A DNA stretch of 64,000 nucleotides from Toxoplasma gondii ME49 (lineage: Eukaryota > Apicomplexa > Conoidasida > Eucoccidiorida > Sarcocystidae), in assembly GCF_000006565.2 (NCBI RefSeq), contig NC_031473.1, forward strand, positions 1,965,441 to 2,029,440. Direction: 5' to 3'. The position numbers and the translations under genes are program-made. Under the pieces are notes generated by a model. That model made no database searches and was not told the DNA's origin. It saw nothing but the letters and a program-made list of their open reading frames with translations. How positions within the stretch are numbered: position 1 is the stretch's first letter; each line of letters begins with the position of its first letter. Of the stretch, positions 36,521-53,800 are shown piece after piece.

Positions 36521-38464
36521 TTTTTAAGAAAAAGCGCTTCAGAAATAATGAGGAAGTACTGGTATTCAAAGAAGGGATGATTTGGAAGAAGGAAACGTAC
36601 AAAAATCAATTGAAAAAGAACACAGCGTTTGTGCGCTCTCATTCAAATCTCTGTCGCTGTAGAAGTTCCCCACGACAAACACCATCAATAGCTGAAGCAA
36701 AAATAGTAACATGAACGCCTGAGCATCCACCAAATCGCCCATGTGACAGCAATAACAGAGAGTGACAGTACAGCAGCGTTGTTTTCGGTCACGGTGAAAG
36801 GGGAAGGAAAAGCAGGACAAGTAAACACACAGACACAGTGGCACGAATTCAGGGAGCTGCATGACTCCGGGGAGCTTGCGGGGCTTTCTTGGCAACCACT
36901 GATTCTTTTTGATTCTCTGTAACATATTTGTGTGCAGGTCAGGGGATGTGGTCTTCCTGTTGTCGCTTGGGGCATATCGTATGGCTTTGCCTGCCCCCAT
37001 GCGCGAGGATTTCGAGGTATTGCAGCGTCCATTGCTCGCGAACCCACGCGCCCATCTCTCTACTGGTTAAACTTTCTTCCTTTTGGATCAGTGTTACATT
37101 GCCTTTGTGAAGGATGCGGCATTAGCGTCAGATGTGAGGGTCACCACGGCGGCGGTGATACCCAGTGTGTAGCCGTGTTAGCTGCCGGATGACAGCAGGT
37201 GGCCACGCCTAAGAGAGGGCTCATCCGACAGCGACTACAGTGAATGTTTTGTCTGTTTGCATACGGTGGGGACATGACCATGATTAGTAACGACATCCTT
37301 GTTTGAGGGGAAAGCTGTTTTTTCGTGGTTAGCCAACAGTCAGAGAATGTCGCGTTTCGCGGGGAGCGACTTCGTGTTGGCGTTCATAGTAAACGTGGGA
37401 TCGCATAGCACAAAGTGCGTTCACTAGTAAAAATCGTGGTCAGAGATGTTCGGAATAGTATTTGAGTAAGCAGAATTAACTTGAGGCTCACGAGGTGGTA
37501 TGTAACCGCGTTCCCCCAGGACGCTTAAGGGGACAGTTGAAGCGATCATCAGTTTGCAGAAATGCGTCATAAACAGGGAAGCGGTTTCAAAACGTCGATT
37601 CCTATAAAAAAGACATGTGGAGAATCCCCGGTCATGTGCCAGTGAACGGTCCTCACATACATTACGTTTGTACCCGCCTGAAGAGACCTGTTTCTATAGG
37701 GTTCGAAGCTGACATATAATTTGTTTTTCGAATAATTTACTCAAGAGGATAGTATGGTCATACTCACGTTCCACCGAAAATGATGAGGACACATTCAATC
37801 GACCGCAGTCCCCGATTCGGTCGCTCTCCTGTAAAAAGAAAAGCTACGCCTCGGAGTGTACTGAGGTTGATGTGGCCGAAAATTTCATACAAGCGCAGTT
37901 GCGTAGCCGCGCACCCGAACGTCGACGTACAAACCTGCCTGCAGTGCAAATATGTTGAATCCAGGACACACTAGATGGTACTTCCCACGTGTAACTGCCT
38001 CCCCCATATCCCCAAGTTGGTGGCGTTGCTGGTAAGTTCAAGTCGACGATGGTATCTTCGATGAGGAATTTGGGACCGACCTGAAAGCGGGTCACAACAA
38101 ATGGGTTTCCACCGGGGTCCCTTACAGCGCCATAGATTCCAGCAGAAAACGTTCTCGTTTCAAAGGCCGTCAAAAGACAGCGAACGGGGGGGGGCGGCAA
38201 GTTTCTCTAAGAACTACAATCACTCACTTGTGGTCTACCCTGCACAGTATGTAATTGAGAACGGTGCCTTGACTGCAGGCACCACGGTTGAAACGATGGC
38301 TACGGTCGGCGCCTTTCTTATTCTCGCGCCGATGTACGGTGACACTATCTTTGACTCTCTTATTGAGTACAGAATCTGACGAGGTAAGGCAATTCTAGGA
38401 TGCGGTTCCATGGAACAGGATATGGCCACGAAAGTGAACAGTTGTGGGTCAGTGCCAGCGGTCC
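36521..38464. other. Intergenic region, CDPK 3' end to isomerase 5' end
   Basis: About 1.9 kb between two minus-strand genes. It holds the CDPK 3' UTR and the isomerase promoter. A minus-strand frame at 37844-38200 (118 codons, no ATG) and an overlapping plus-strand ATG frame at 38101-38379 (92 codons) are the only sizeable candidates. Neither has a recognisable domain or a confirmed exon partner. Confidence 0.55.
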
Positions 38465-44011
<5,547 letters not shown>

Positions 44012-47000
44012 TTTCACCGCAGAAAAAAGATGTCGTTCAGGATTGGGACGGAGGAACCATGGAGTTGTCGATGCAGCTTCTTTGTTGCAGTGTTGCCAGC
44101 ATGCGATAAGTGGACTTCATCTGAACATGAATGGTTTCGGCCACGAGAACGAATTTGGATGTCGGAGGAAGGACAATTCAAAACAACTTTGAAACGGAAT
44201 CTCGCCGCAGTCCCCACTGCCTCCTGAGCTGTGGAGAAGAGAGGAAGAACGACGTGTAGCCTTCCTTCAGCGGCAAAAATTTATAAGCAGGTTTTCGCGC
44301 ACTTGCTTGTAGTTACTCCGCCATGAGACAGAGGATACTGTTAACATCCATACCACCGTGACCAGTGGCAGGGAAAGATCATAGGAACTGCTGAGACAAA
44401 TGGTTGCCTATGCAGTTCATGTGACCACCGATGAAAACAGCTTACTAAGGTAAAGCACAAGCAGTCAGTCTGCTATAAGAATGCGACACCATGTATGAGG
44501 TTTCTGCGGATTCCGACTTCCCTTTTTCTGGCTGGGGAGCTGTTGACGTAACCAGCAAACGCGGCGATCCCCAGCGGCACAAGGGCATTGATTCGTCCCA
44601 GTTCCCGCGTAAAAAATTGGAAGCATTTGACTATAAAGATCGTCCTCTCGGTACAATATGAGTATAACACATTGCTCAGATCAGCGCTTAAGACAGATTC
44701 TGTTGAAAACTGAACTAGACTGAAACGCATCTGTTCACTTTTGGTGTGGTGTGTGCAAGACGAATGCTCGATTGCCGTTGTCAGCTACTGGTGCCTGTTG
44801 CATCCGTTTTGGTTACCACTTTCGTGGTTAGTTCCGGCTCATGGCATACTCGAGAGAGGACGCCCATAGTTATAAGATAAAACACGTATATTGGCGCTTC
44901 AAACAAACTACGCTTCCTCTTGTGCAGTTGGACATTCGTCCTCATCGGCGGGACGCATTCTCTTATGCACTTGTGCCACGAAGAACACCAGCCGACCCAA
45001 GTAGTCGGATCACTGTTCTTTATGTCAGGCTAAGCACCACAGATTCCCAATGATATTTCGTTTTCAGTCTTCCAAAATGGAGACACTGGCATGGGCGGGA
45101 AATCAGAGGAAACGCGCGATAGCCAACTCCAACTGTTGCTGTAGGAAACAGACGAGGCGCGAACGCGTGGAATCGAATACACATTGCATGTTGACGAAAA
45201 AGCCCCGTTCCTTTTCCAGGTCGATCACATGCAAGAGTTGGCTGTGAATTTCCAATTTCCGAGCATCGATTCGTGATGGGGCTGCATCTGCCGCAAACGC
45301 GAACTTGCAGTCTATACCGTTTTCCCCTCCACGAAATCGATTTGACAGTCTTGTAACTCCTCAAGATTTACGCGCTGGCGGTGAAAAGATTTATCAGAAA
45401 CACTGGCGAACGAGCTGCTTTTCCAGTAGAGAGAGTACATACGCCCAACTACTTCGGTGACCTCTCTTGTCGAAGGCAGCGCGTCGGAGAAGTTCCCTCT
45501 CGTTTTCCCCAATAGATGTGTTCTGCGTTAAAATTTCAATTCACGCGCAGTTCCGCAGCAGGAGAATTTGATAGCAAGGCATACGTTACCAGCAGATGAG
45601 TCTCGACCCTCAGTGTTTTGAATGAGTGTAACTGAGTCAGGCATTTCCGTTAGCCTCTCTCCTGCTCTTTGCAGTTTGGCGTAGTTTCATAGAGGCAACG
45701 GGGAAGGAACTACACTTAACTCTCTCACCAACGGGCCTGACCCCCCCCCCTCCCCCGCAGCAGAACGGTCTTCTGTCCCAGGCGAAAAAGCTTGGTCGCC
45801 TGAAGTCGCTCCTCTGCGCATTCGCTGTTGTCACTCCTAAAGAATGTTATCCACAAATCCGTTTTTCTTCTGGACTATACTGAGTGCTCCGTCGTAGCCC
45901 TGCTAATGCTCGTTGCATACGCACATCAAGAGATTCAATATAAAAGTATCACCAGCTTTCCACAGCATTTTCATTCCCATTAGACTCCTAGTGAGCACAG
46001 ATTATCACCGCATATGGTCTTTGTGACAAGCCAGTCAATGAGAGCTGCACCACACGTTTTTTGTCTTAGATGCAGGTAAATAGTCCGCGAGGCGTTTTAC
46101 ATCAAAGGGCCGCGCAACGCTTCTCCCGTAGACCGCCATAAAGGAGGAGAACGAGGGTACCGTCTAGGGCATTAATCAGCCCCACACCGGCACTGTCCGG
46201 ACGTGCGAAACCAAGAAAAGCACTAAAGCAACATTTGATACAAAACCCAAAGGGGCTGAAGCACTGCGTAACCTTTTTTCTCTGGACAAGATCTTTCTCG
46301 GGTCTCACCAAAACTGCTTTTGACGACTCTTGAACAAAAAACGATTCTAAATTTAGAAGTGGCTAGACGGAAAGCCTGTCCACGTGCTTCCTTCGACTGC
46401 TTGTTATTTTGGCAATCTGAAGAAGTCGACATAGGTTGCCGACATCAGTAATTCACGTTGCCTTCCTTCGAACAGAGTTAAGTGTGCACTTTGGACGTCT
46501 GGCCATGGGCGACTTTGGTGAGTCAGCGTGCTTTATCTGCGTACTTCATGAGGTTTGAGCCAGCGCAGAAAACCACGGTTACCTCGCAGACGCGGCTGTG
46601 CAGACACTGGGCAGTCACACATAGCGACCTACTGTTGCGTTTTACAGTGGTGTCATGTTTTAACGTGGCAGCGTGTCGCTTCAGACCCACTGTACTATGT
46701 GTTCCCATCATCTCAAGATCCCTTGTGCGCCACACATGTAGTTTGGCGGACCGCGTTCCAAACATTTAACGAATAAAAGCAGCCGTTTCCCGTCCATTAC
46801 GCAAACAAACGGTGTGATCGGGTTCACGAGGCTCTATGGCAGCCCCCAACACGTCGACGGTGTCGCTGCACACACTAACGCATAGAGCCTGATCCACCCA
46901 GAATCGCGCGTGGAAACAGACTGCACTTTTACTGGATATCTGTCCTGAATCTTCATAAACAGACTTCGATCCCTACAGCAACAATCTACGCTATCACCTC

Positions 47001-47841
47001 AACCACTCAAGCACTTCCTGCTGCGGTTCGGGCCCCCCGTCACCCCCTGCTCCTGCTGCATGCAGAAGGCTGCTTTTCCAAGAAGTCTTTCTACATACGA
47101 CTTTAGTCTCACTTGTCTGTTGCACTTCTTCGGTTTGGCAATTCGCTTATCAACGCCTTTGTGATGCGGCATAACACAATCTCTGCTACTGTGGGCTCTT
47201 TCTCTAGCTTTGAGCCTTGTAGCGAGCCATGTGTGGACAGTGTGACTTTTCGTGTTGAGCCAGCGGGTTTGGTGTGCTAGTAGTTCCCGTTAAAACGTCC
47301 TTGTTTATGCATCTGCGGATATTCGCAAATGCTATTTTGTAAAATTCCCCCATATGTGTTTCGATGGACTTCCTTTCAGGTGCGTAGAAAGGACTCTGCT
47401 GAAGTACCCGGCTCCGAGACTCGGAGGGTCGGGGACGGGGCCGGTGAATGGGACTTTTTTTCCCTCCATAAAAGAGGTCCTTGGCGAGTTGTCTTCATTT
47501 AGTGCACGACACAGTATACCTGTTCAGCTGTACGCACATCACGCCCTTCAGAGCATTTGAGGGAAGATGGCTGCGGCCCACATGCCACGGTCACTGTTAA
47601 CGTGGTGAGTGCAACTGCGCCCTGGCAATATCGCCAGAAAGCGTTTTGAGCGATCAAGAGGGATTTGTGTGCGAGATGAGACGTTCCTCTCCATTAGAAA
47701 AGTCAAAATCTTGGGCGTTTGAGAGTCTGGAATGCGTTCTGCCGTTGTTGTTTCATCGGTTCTAGGTAGCAACACGACAGCCAATCAGCCAGTCCGAAGT
47801 CACAGTGGTTTTCTCAGTTTTGCTCGACGGACGGATACAAA
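44012..47841. other. Divergent intergenic region, CDPK / LSD1-like gene
   Basis: About 3.8 kb between head-to-head start codons. It carries two promoters and 5' UTRs. A TGAGACG at 47677-47683, 160 bases before the LSD1-like ATG, fits the WGAGACG element known from T. gondii promoters but is short. ATG-initiated frames at 47354-47560 (68 codons) and 46432-46223 minus (69 codons) have no recognisable content. Nothing else is supported. Confidence 0.55.
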
Positions 47842-50800
47842 ATGGAAGAGAACCCTGAAGATGCGGCTAAGAGAATCAGGCTGTTGCCTGACATCCCCAA
47901 AGGATTGTTACCGCCACTTCTGTCTCCAGTTCCACGGTCCGCGTCTTCACCGCAGCTGAGCAGTTCTGCGTCTTCACCAGTGATAACGAACGCGAATTCA
48001 GACACAGTTGGACGACCACCAGAGAGGAAGACAGGAAGTGAGAATGCGTCGGCGGAAACTGGGAGAAATGGCAGACGAAAAGTGAAGGTGCTGACGGACT
48101 TGGAGGCGTGCTCTGCCGAGACGACGAACAAATCAGAAGACCGCGGCACAGAAACCAATGGAACAACTCATGGCGAAGATGGCGAAGCATGGGAATCTTG
48201 TCGCGCAGGTGACAAACCAACTCCTCTTCGTCACCTTTCACGCAACTCCACACCCGATTGCTCTGCCTCTTCACATCTTCCGTCCTCGCCGACATCCGGG
48301 CGCCCGCAGCGGCATGTAATGAGAAGCAAATACACAGATATGCTGAAGGGAAAGTGGACTCCGCCTGCGTCTCGATGCCTCGAGGAGATGAAGGAGAAGC
48401 GCAGCCGAAAGAGAAGGAAAACAGATAGCGACCGGGGACGGGGCGCACCGCAGCTGTCCAATTGTCCGGCGCTACAGGTAGATGCAGTAAAGAAACTACA
48501 CATATGGCATACGTGCATATGAAGTTTGAGATGCTTCCTGGAATTGAAACATTTGCGTATTCGTGTATATCCAAACCGCGTGTGATTTACGATTTTGTAA
48601 ATATGGAGGTGGTACTCGAAATCTAGCCATATGCGGATTCATGTATATAACGACTACATATGATACATTATCTAACTATGTAGATTCTTCTCCACGCTTC
48701 CGACATAGGTGGCAATTTCCATAGAAAGGGAACGGTCATCAAGGCCCAGGGCAACCCTTATATGAACTGGTGTAGCACTGTGTCTAACGCGACACCTACT
48801 ACGGTGTTGCATATTTCCATCCTGTTGTCTCTTGAAGCCCTTTCAGCAAGCTTTTTAGGATGCAGGTTTTTGAGTTTTTGTTTCTCCTGTTGTAGGCCAT
48901 CGTTCCTCCACAGCTTGTCACAATCAAGATAGTCTGTGCTGTCTGCTGTGGCATTTTCCAGCGAGCGTTCGCCACGTTTGTTTCACAGGGTCGCTCTTCG
49001 TCTCTTTCAAGGCAGTTTCTCTGGGCGCCCCTGTTGCATTATATACCCCAACACGTTCCATCACTTTTTGCAAGCTCATTCGGGCGCATTCTGTCGAGAG
49101 CTCGTGTTTGGTAGCATTCAGGGTTTAGTCTAAAAATTGTCCCTTAAATCCCAAGAACGGGGAACCGATTCCCCGCTGTGAGCGCAGTCAGCGAATTCCC
49201 AAGGGAACACTGTAGGTTGTGCAACGTCTCGATTTCTCGCTCTTCTTCGCTGTTCTCTGCGTTCAGCTGAAGAAGCAAAGGCGAGTGTTCTCTGAGGAGG
49301 TTTGCGGAGAAAGAAGAGTTCCTGGGAGTCGCGAGTGTCAGCCCGTTGGGCTGGGCGCCTCTGTCTCCGCGTATTCGTTTGTCAACTCTCCCTTTTTTCT
49401 TGAAAACCAGTCTTTCGCTTTGCCTTCGCACTCGCCTACTCCCAGCTCGCTCCGGACTCCAAAGATAACCGGCCTGTTCGGTCACTTGGATCTCCTGTCT
49501 CCCCCTTCCTCGGTAGCCTCGCCTTCTGCACCAGAGGGAAAAACCGGTGTGCCTTCTCCTCGCAACTTTTCGTCAGGCTCGGCAGCGCCAGCAGATCGTG
49601 CAAGCAGCAGTTCTCTTTTTCAGCAGAGCCAGAGTCCTCTAGGCAGCAGCGCCTTCAAGACACTCGCGGGAGGTCTTTCTGTTCCGTGGAAGAGCGAGCT
49701 CGTCGCGGCTTCTCCTGTGCCTTCCTCACCGCAGCGAGGAAGTGAGAAGATTTCCTGGAATGGTGCACGCGACGGGACTTCCGCGGGTTCAAGTGGGCAG
49801 AAAGAAGTTCTTCTGCAGCGCCACGAAAAAGTCACTGAGACGAAAGACTCCATTCCTCTCTGTCGACGCGCGAGTAAGAGCTGATTCCTGGAAGGTTCGA
49901 AGAATCGCATCTGCTGGAACGAGCAGAGAGTTCCCTAGGAAATGGGAACTCGCGTTCGTTCTGGGGCAAACACCTCCGAACCACCAGTCCAGGTTGTTTG
50001 TACAAAGAAGTCACCATCGCCTCCGTACAAAGTCGCTTGCGGCTGGTCTGCTCCGTGTGAGAGCTGCTACCGGTTCAACTGGACCTGAGTGTTTCTCCTA
50101 AAGTGAATGAAGGAACAAAGCCAAGGGCAACCCTCAGATCACCTCCTGTTCGCCTGCAACTGTGACTAGCCAGAGGTGTATCTAAACAATCAGCGAGCTT
50201 AGTACCTGATTGTATGCGAGCGTATGGGGATCGGGGGAACGGGCAGAAAATCCCCTTCAGAATATGTTCTCGCTTCCTGGCTTACCAACCCCCTGTGTGA
50301 GTTCAGAACTAATCTTTCATTTTCTCTCTTTGTCTCCTTTCCTTTGTAGTTTGCGGAGCAGTCCCCCCTGTCGACCTGCTTGGTTTCGGCCTGCCTGCAA
50401 GAGAGCTGGCGACTGTGCTTCTTCGGAAGCGAAGAGAAGCCCAGAACCTGCCAAGACGACTGTCACAGGGAGAAACAGACCACAGAGAGGCAGCTAAAAA
50501 GCCAAATCAAACAGGCGTGTTTGTTCCCTCAGAACGTCACATGTCGACAGCGGGGCACCAGACAGGAAACCTCCACCCGGGTCGAGACCCGCGCCTCCAA
50601 ACGTTCTCTCTCTCATCTTCAGCTTCTTCCGTACAAATGCCGCCTTCTCCAAGCCTGGCTCCTTCCTCCCTTCCTCTCTCCCCTAAAGCGTGTTTTCCTT
50701 CTCCTTCCTCTTCTCTTTTCCCCTTTCGTCTGGGATTGTCTGCGGCGCAAGAGGCAAAGGTGCCGCGCGTACAGAAGTTCGCTCTGAAATGCGACTGCGT

Positions 50801-53800
50801 TGTGGTCGGGGCGGGCGTGAGTGGACTGGCAGCTGCGGCTTATCTTCGGAGATGTGGGGCGAAGGTTCTCCTCCTCGAAGCTCGGTCGCGAGTTGGAGGC
50901 CGAACGTTCACGACGCGCTTGCCAGCACGAGAACTCCCGGGGGGAAGAACTGTGAAGGGTAGGAAGAGAAAGGAGGAAAGTGCCTGATTTGTCTTCACAA
51001 CGGTGTTGAGAACAAAGGACCCCTTACCGTTTAACTGAGGAGTTAAGTCGGGAGCAGAAGAAAGGAAGAACAGTGGTCTTTTTTCTTCGACAGCGATGCA
51101 TGCAAGGCTTTTCTTTTGGGTTTCCGGCTTTTTCTGAGGCTGCCTGTTGATACGAACTATCGAACATTCGTTTTCTGCGTCCTTGCGTTTTTCCGGGCCT
51201 TCTCCGCAGACATCCAGGTTGACCTGGGAGCGAACTACATGCACTGTGTGACTCGCTTTCGTCGTCGGCAGAAGCGCGCCGCGCCGCCGGGGCGTTTGGG
51301 AGCTCGCAAGGGACAAGGCGCGTCCTTTTCGGCAGCAACAAAGGCGACGTTCTCTGGAGCGGATGCATCCGAAGCGACTAAAAAGAACCTCCCCGAAGCC
51401 AGGCCTTTGAGAGACTGCAGGTGGAGGCGTGAGCCTTCTCGCTCAGTCAGCGGCATCGCTGCGATTCTCCGCCCGCTCGTCGCAGATGTCTGTGGAAAGC
51501 AAAACTGGGAAAGCACTTTCTTCTGCAAGTAGGTCTGCGAGAGGAACAAGCAATTCTGCACTACTGCTTCTGTCGCTTGCACTTTATTGGTTTTAAATTT
51601 CCAAACAGTGAGGCAGACTGGATCCCATGGAGCTTCTTTGATCTGCCGTCGGTTCTGTTGACCACTCAGTTCGGTCTCCGACAAACAGAGTGCCCATCTC
51701 GGATTTGTCGGGATGTCTTGTGGGGAAACGAGTTTTTCTTTCATGTGCTGGGCGTCGTAGTCTCTCGCGTTTGTCTCCTGTGGAACTCAAACGATCGCCA
51801 CCTTCTCTTTTGAGTGGATCCTTCCGTCTGCTCTCCCAACATTCTCGGAACTGTCCCCGTGAACCTACAGGAGAGAGGCAGCAGCCTGCGAAAACGTCTG
51901 AACTCTTCAACATGGGAAAGCCCTGCATTCGCTTGAAGTCGGTCGCTTCTCCAGCCGCTTGTCCTGTCAGATGTCCTTTTCGCAGTTTCTCGAGAAAACA
52001 GAGCGCCTCCTCGCTTTGTCTGAGAACTCTGTGCTCGCGAACTCACCCTAACGCTCCAGAACTGGGGCTTGTTTTTTACATCCTGCAAAAACACAGCCTC
52101 GCAAGGTCGAGACCAGTAGTCCCGCCCCGGATGCAAACACTTTGTGTTAGCCACAGTCTAAAAGACATCGGTTCTTGTTGACACAGTTCTTGATAATTGG
52201 ACTGCTTTCACTCGCCGCGTAGCAAGCACTCAGTGCTGCTTTCGTCCCTCCTGTTTCATGTGAACCCTGTGCACAGAGAGCACACTTTTTCATAATATGA
52301 TCACTCCCATCCGTGGTGCAGCTACGGTCTTCATTATGTTCGCAATGCCGGCTGTGTACGGAGGATAGGTTACTTTCTTTGTACGTGCCGTTTTCGGGGT
52401 TAGATTCTTTTATCGTCCCTTTCTTTCGCCTTTCTTCAGCTGGTACGACGATGGAACCGGAACTCGGATCTCGCCCGCCTCCGTCGTTCGCGTGTCTCAC
52501 GTTCTCGAACTGATTCGCCAGAGAGCAGCTGCGAAACTTGCGCATTTTCCGGCGCCCTCTGCATCCTCGGAACCTGCCAAGGAAAGGGAGACGACTCAGG
52601 AGCAGTTTGGAAGACACAGCAAGGAGACAAAGGCGATGGACAGAAACCCAGAACGACGTGAACAGGAAGCCAAGGCGGTCGACAAGAGTTCAGGACAAGC
52701 CAGCAGTCCGAGCCAGAGCAGCGAAGCACCGGAGACCGGGAACGTCGTTGCCTGTAAAGTGTATCCCGAATTGTCGGCCGCTGCCTCCTCGATGCTGCGA
52801 GTATCTCCATCCTCTGCCTCAGCGCCTCTAGCCTCAGAGTCTCCTGTAGCTTCACTTGTCCCTGGATGCGTCGTCTTCCCTACTTCAGAAGTTGCAGAAG
52901 TCGTGCCGGGACCTACGGCGTTCCCACTCTCGTGTTCGCATGCAGCCGCTGATTGTTTTGCCGTGCCACTACGAGCGCATCTGAAAAAGAGGCTGAAGTC
53001 CGAAACGACCGATTCGCCCCCGCAATCAACTCTCTCCGGAGAGAGGTTCAACGCAAACGCAGCCTCCAGCGCCACGCGGGGAGAGGAAGCCGGCACACAA
53101 GAAGAGGACCGAGAAGGCACCATCGGAGGCGAAGGAGGAGGCGAGAAAGCAGACAACAGCCGAGGTCTTGGACTTTGGCCCGATGCGCACACTTCGTCGT
53201 CGGGTGGGGTGACGGCGGGATCGGAACTCTGTCCGTGCGTCTGTGGAGCGTCGGAAGAGGAGGCTTCTTCTTTAAACGGAAGGCGGGTTCCCGTACTAAA
53301 AGCCGGGACGGTGGAGACAGTCTCTCTGGAGCCCGACGACGGCAGGACTCGTGAGAAGAAGAGAAGAAACCGGATTCCTTTGATTGCTTCTTCGGCCTTC
53401 CCCGCCTATTACCCTCTCGGCGAGGCTCTGCTGCGCTCTTCTCCAGGACTCGAGGGTGACGACGCCGCATGCGACCCTGCTCCCGAGAGACCGTCGCCGC
53501 GAGTGTCGCTGGGCGTCTCCAAATCGCCTCCTGCGTCTCGCCAGGGCGGTCGGTTCGCGAGTGCATGCTGCACCGTGTGTTGCACTGGACAGTGTCGGAA
53601 AAGGCGAGTGAGGAGGCAGCCGCAGGATCGAGGAGAAGAGGAGTTTGAACGGACGTACCATGCGGAGTCGGGAACTTTAGAGGGAGTTCAGCGCGAGAAA
53701 AGAAGCGGCCGCAGAAAAGCGCATGCTTCCTCTCTCTGGCGAGACCGCGAGGAGAACAACGGAAGCGAGACGGGCGAGAAGAGCGATGCGGGAGGCGGGA

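Noticed and set aside
46223..46432. 69-codon ATG frame on the minus strand between CDPK and the LSD1-like gene
   Set aside because: Composition is plausible but there is no domain, no supported exon partner and no conserved motif.
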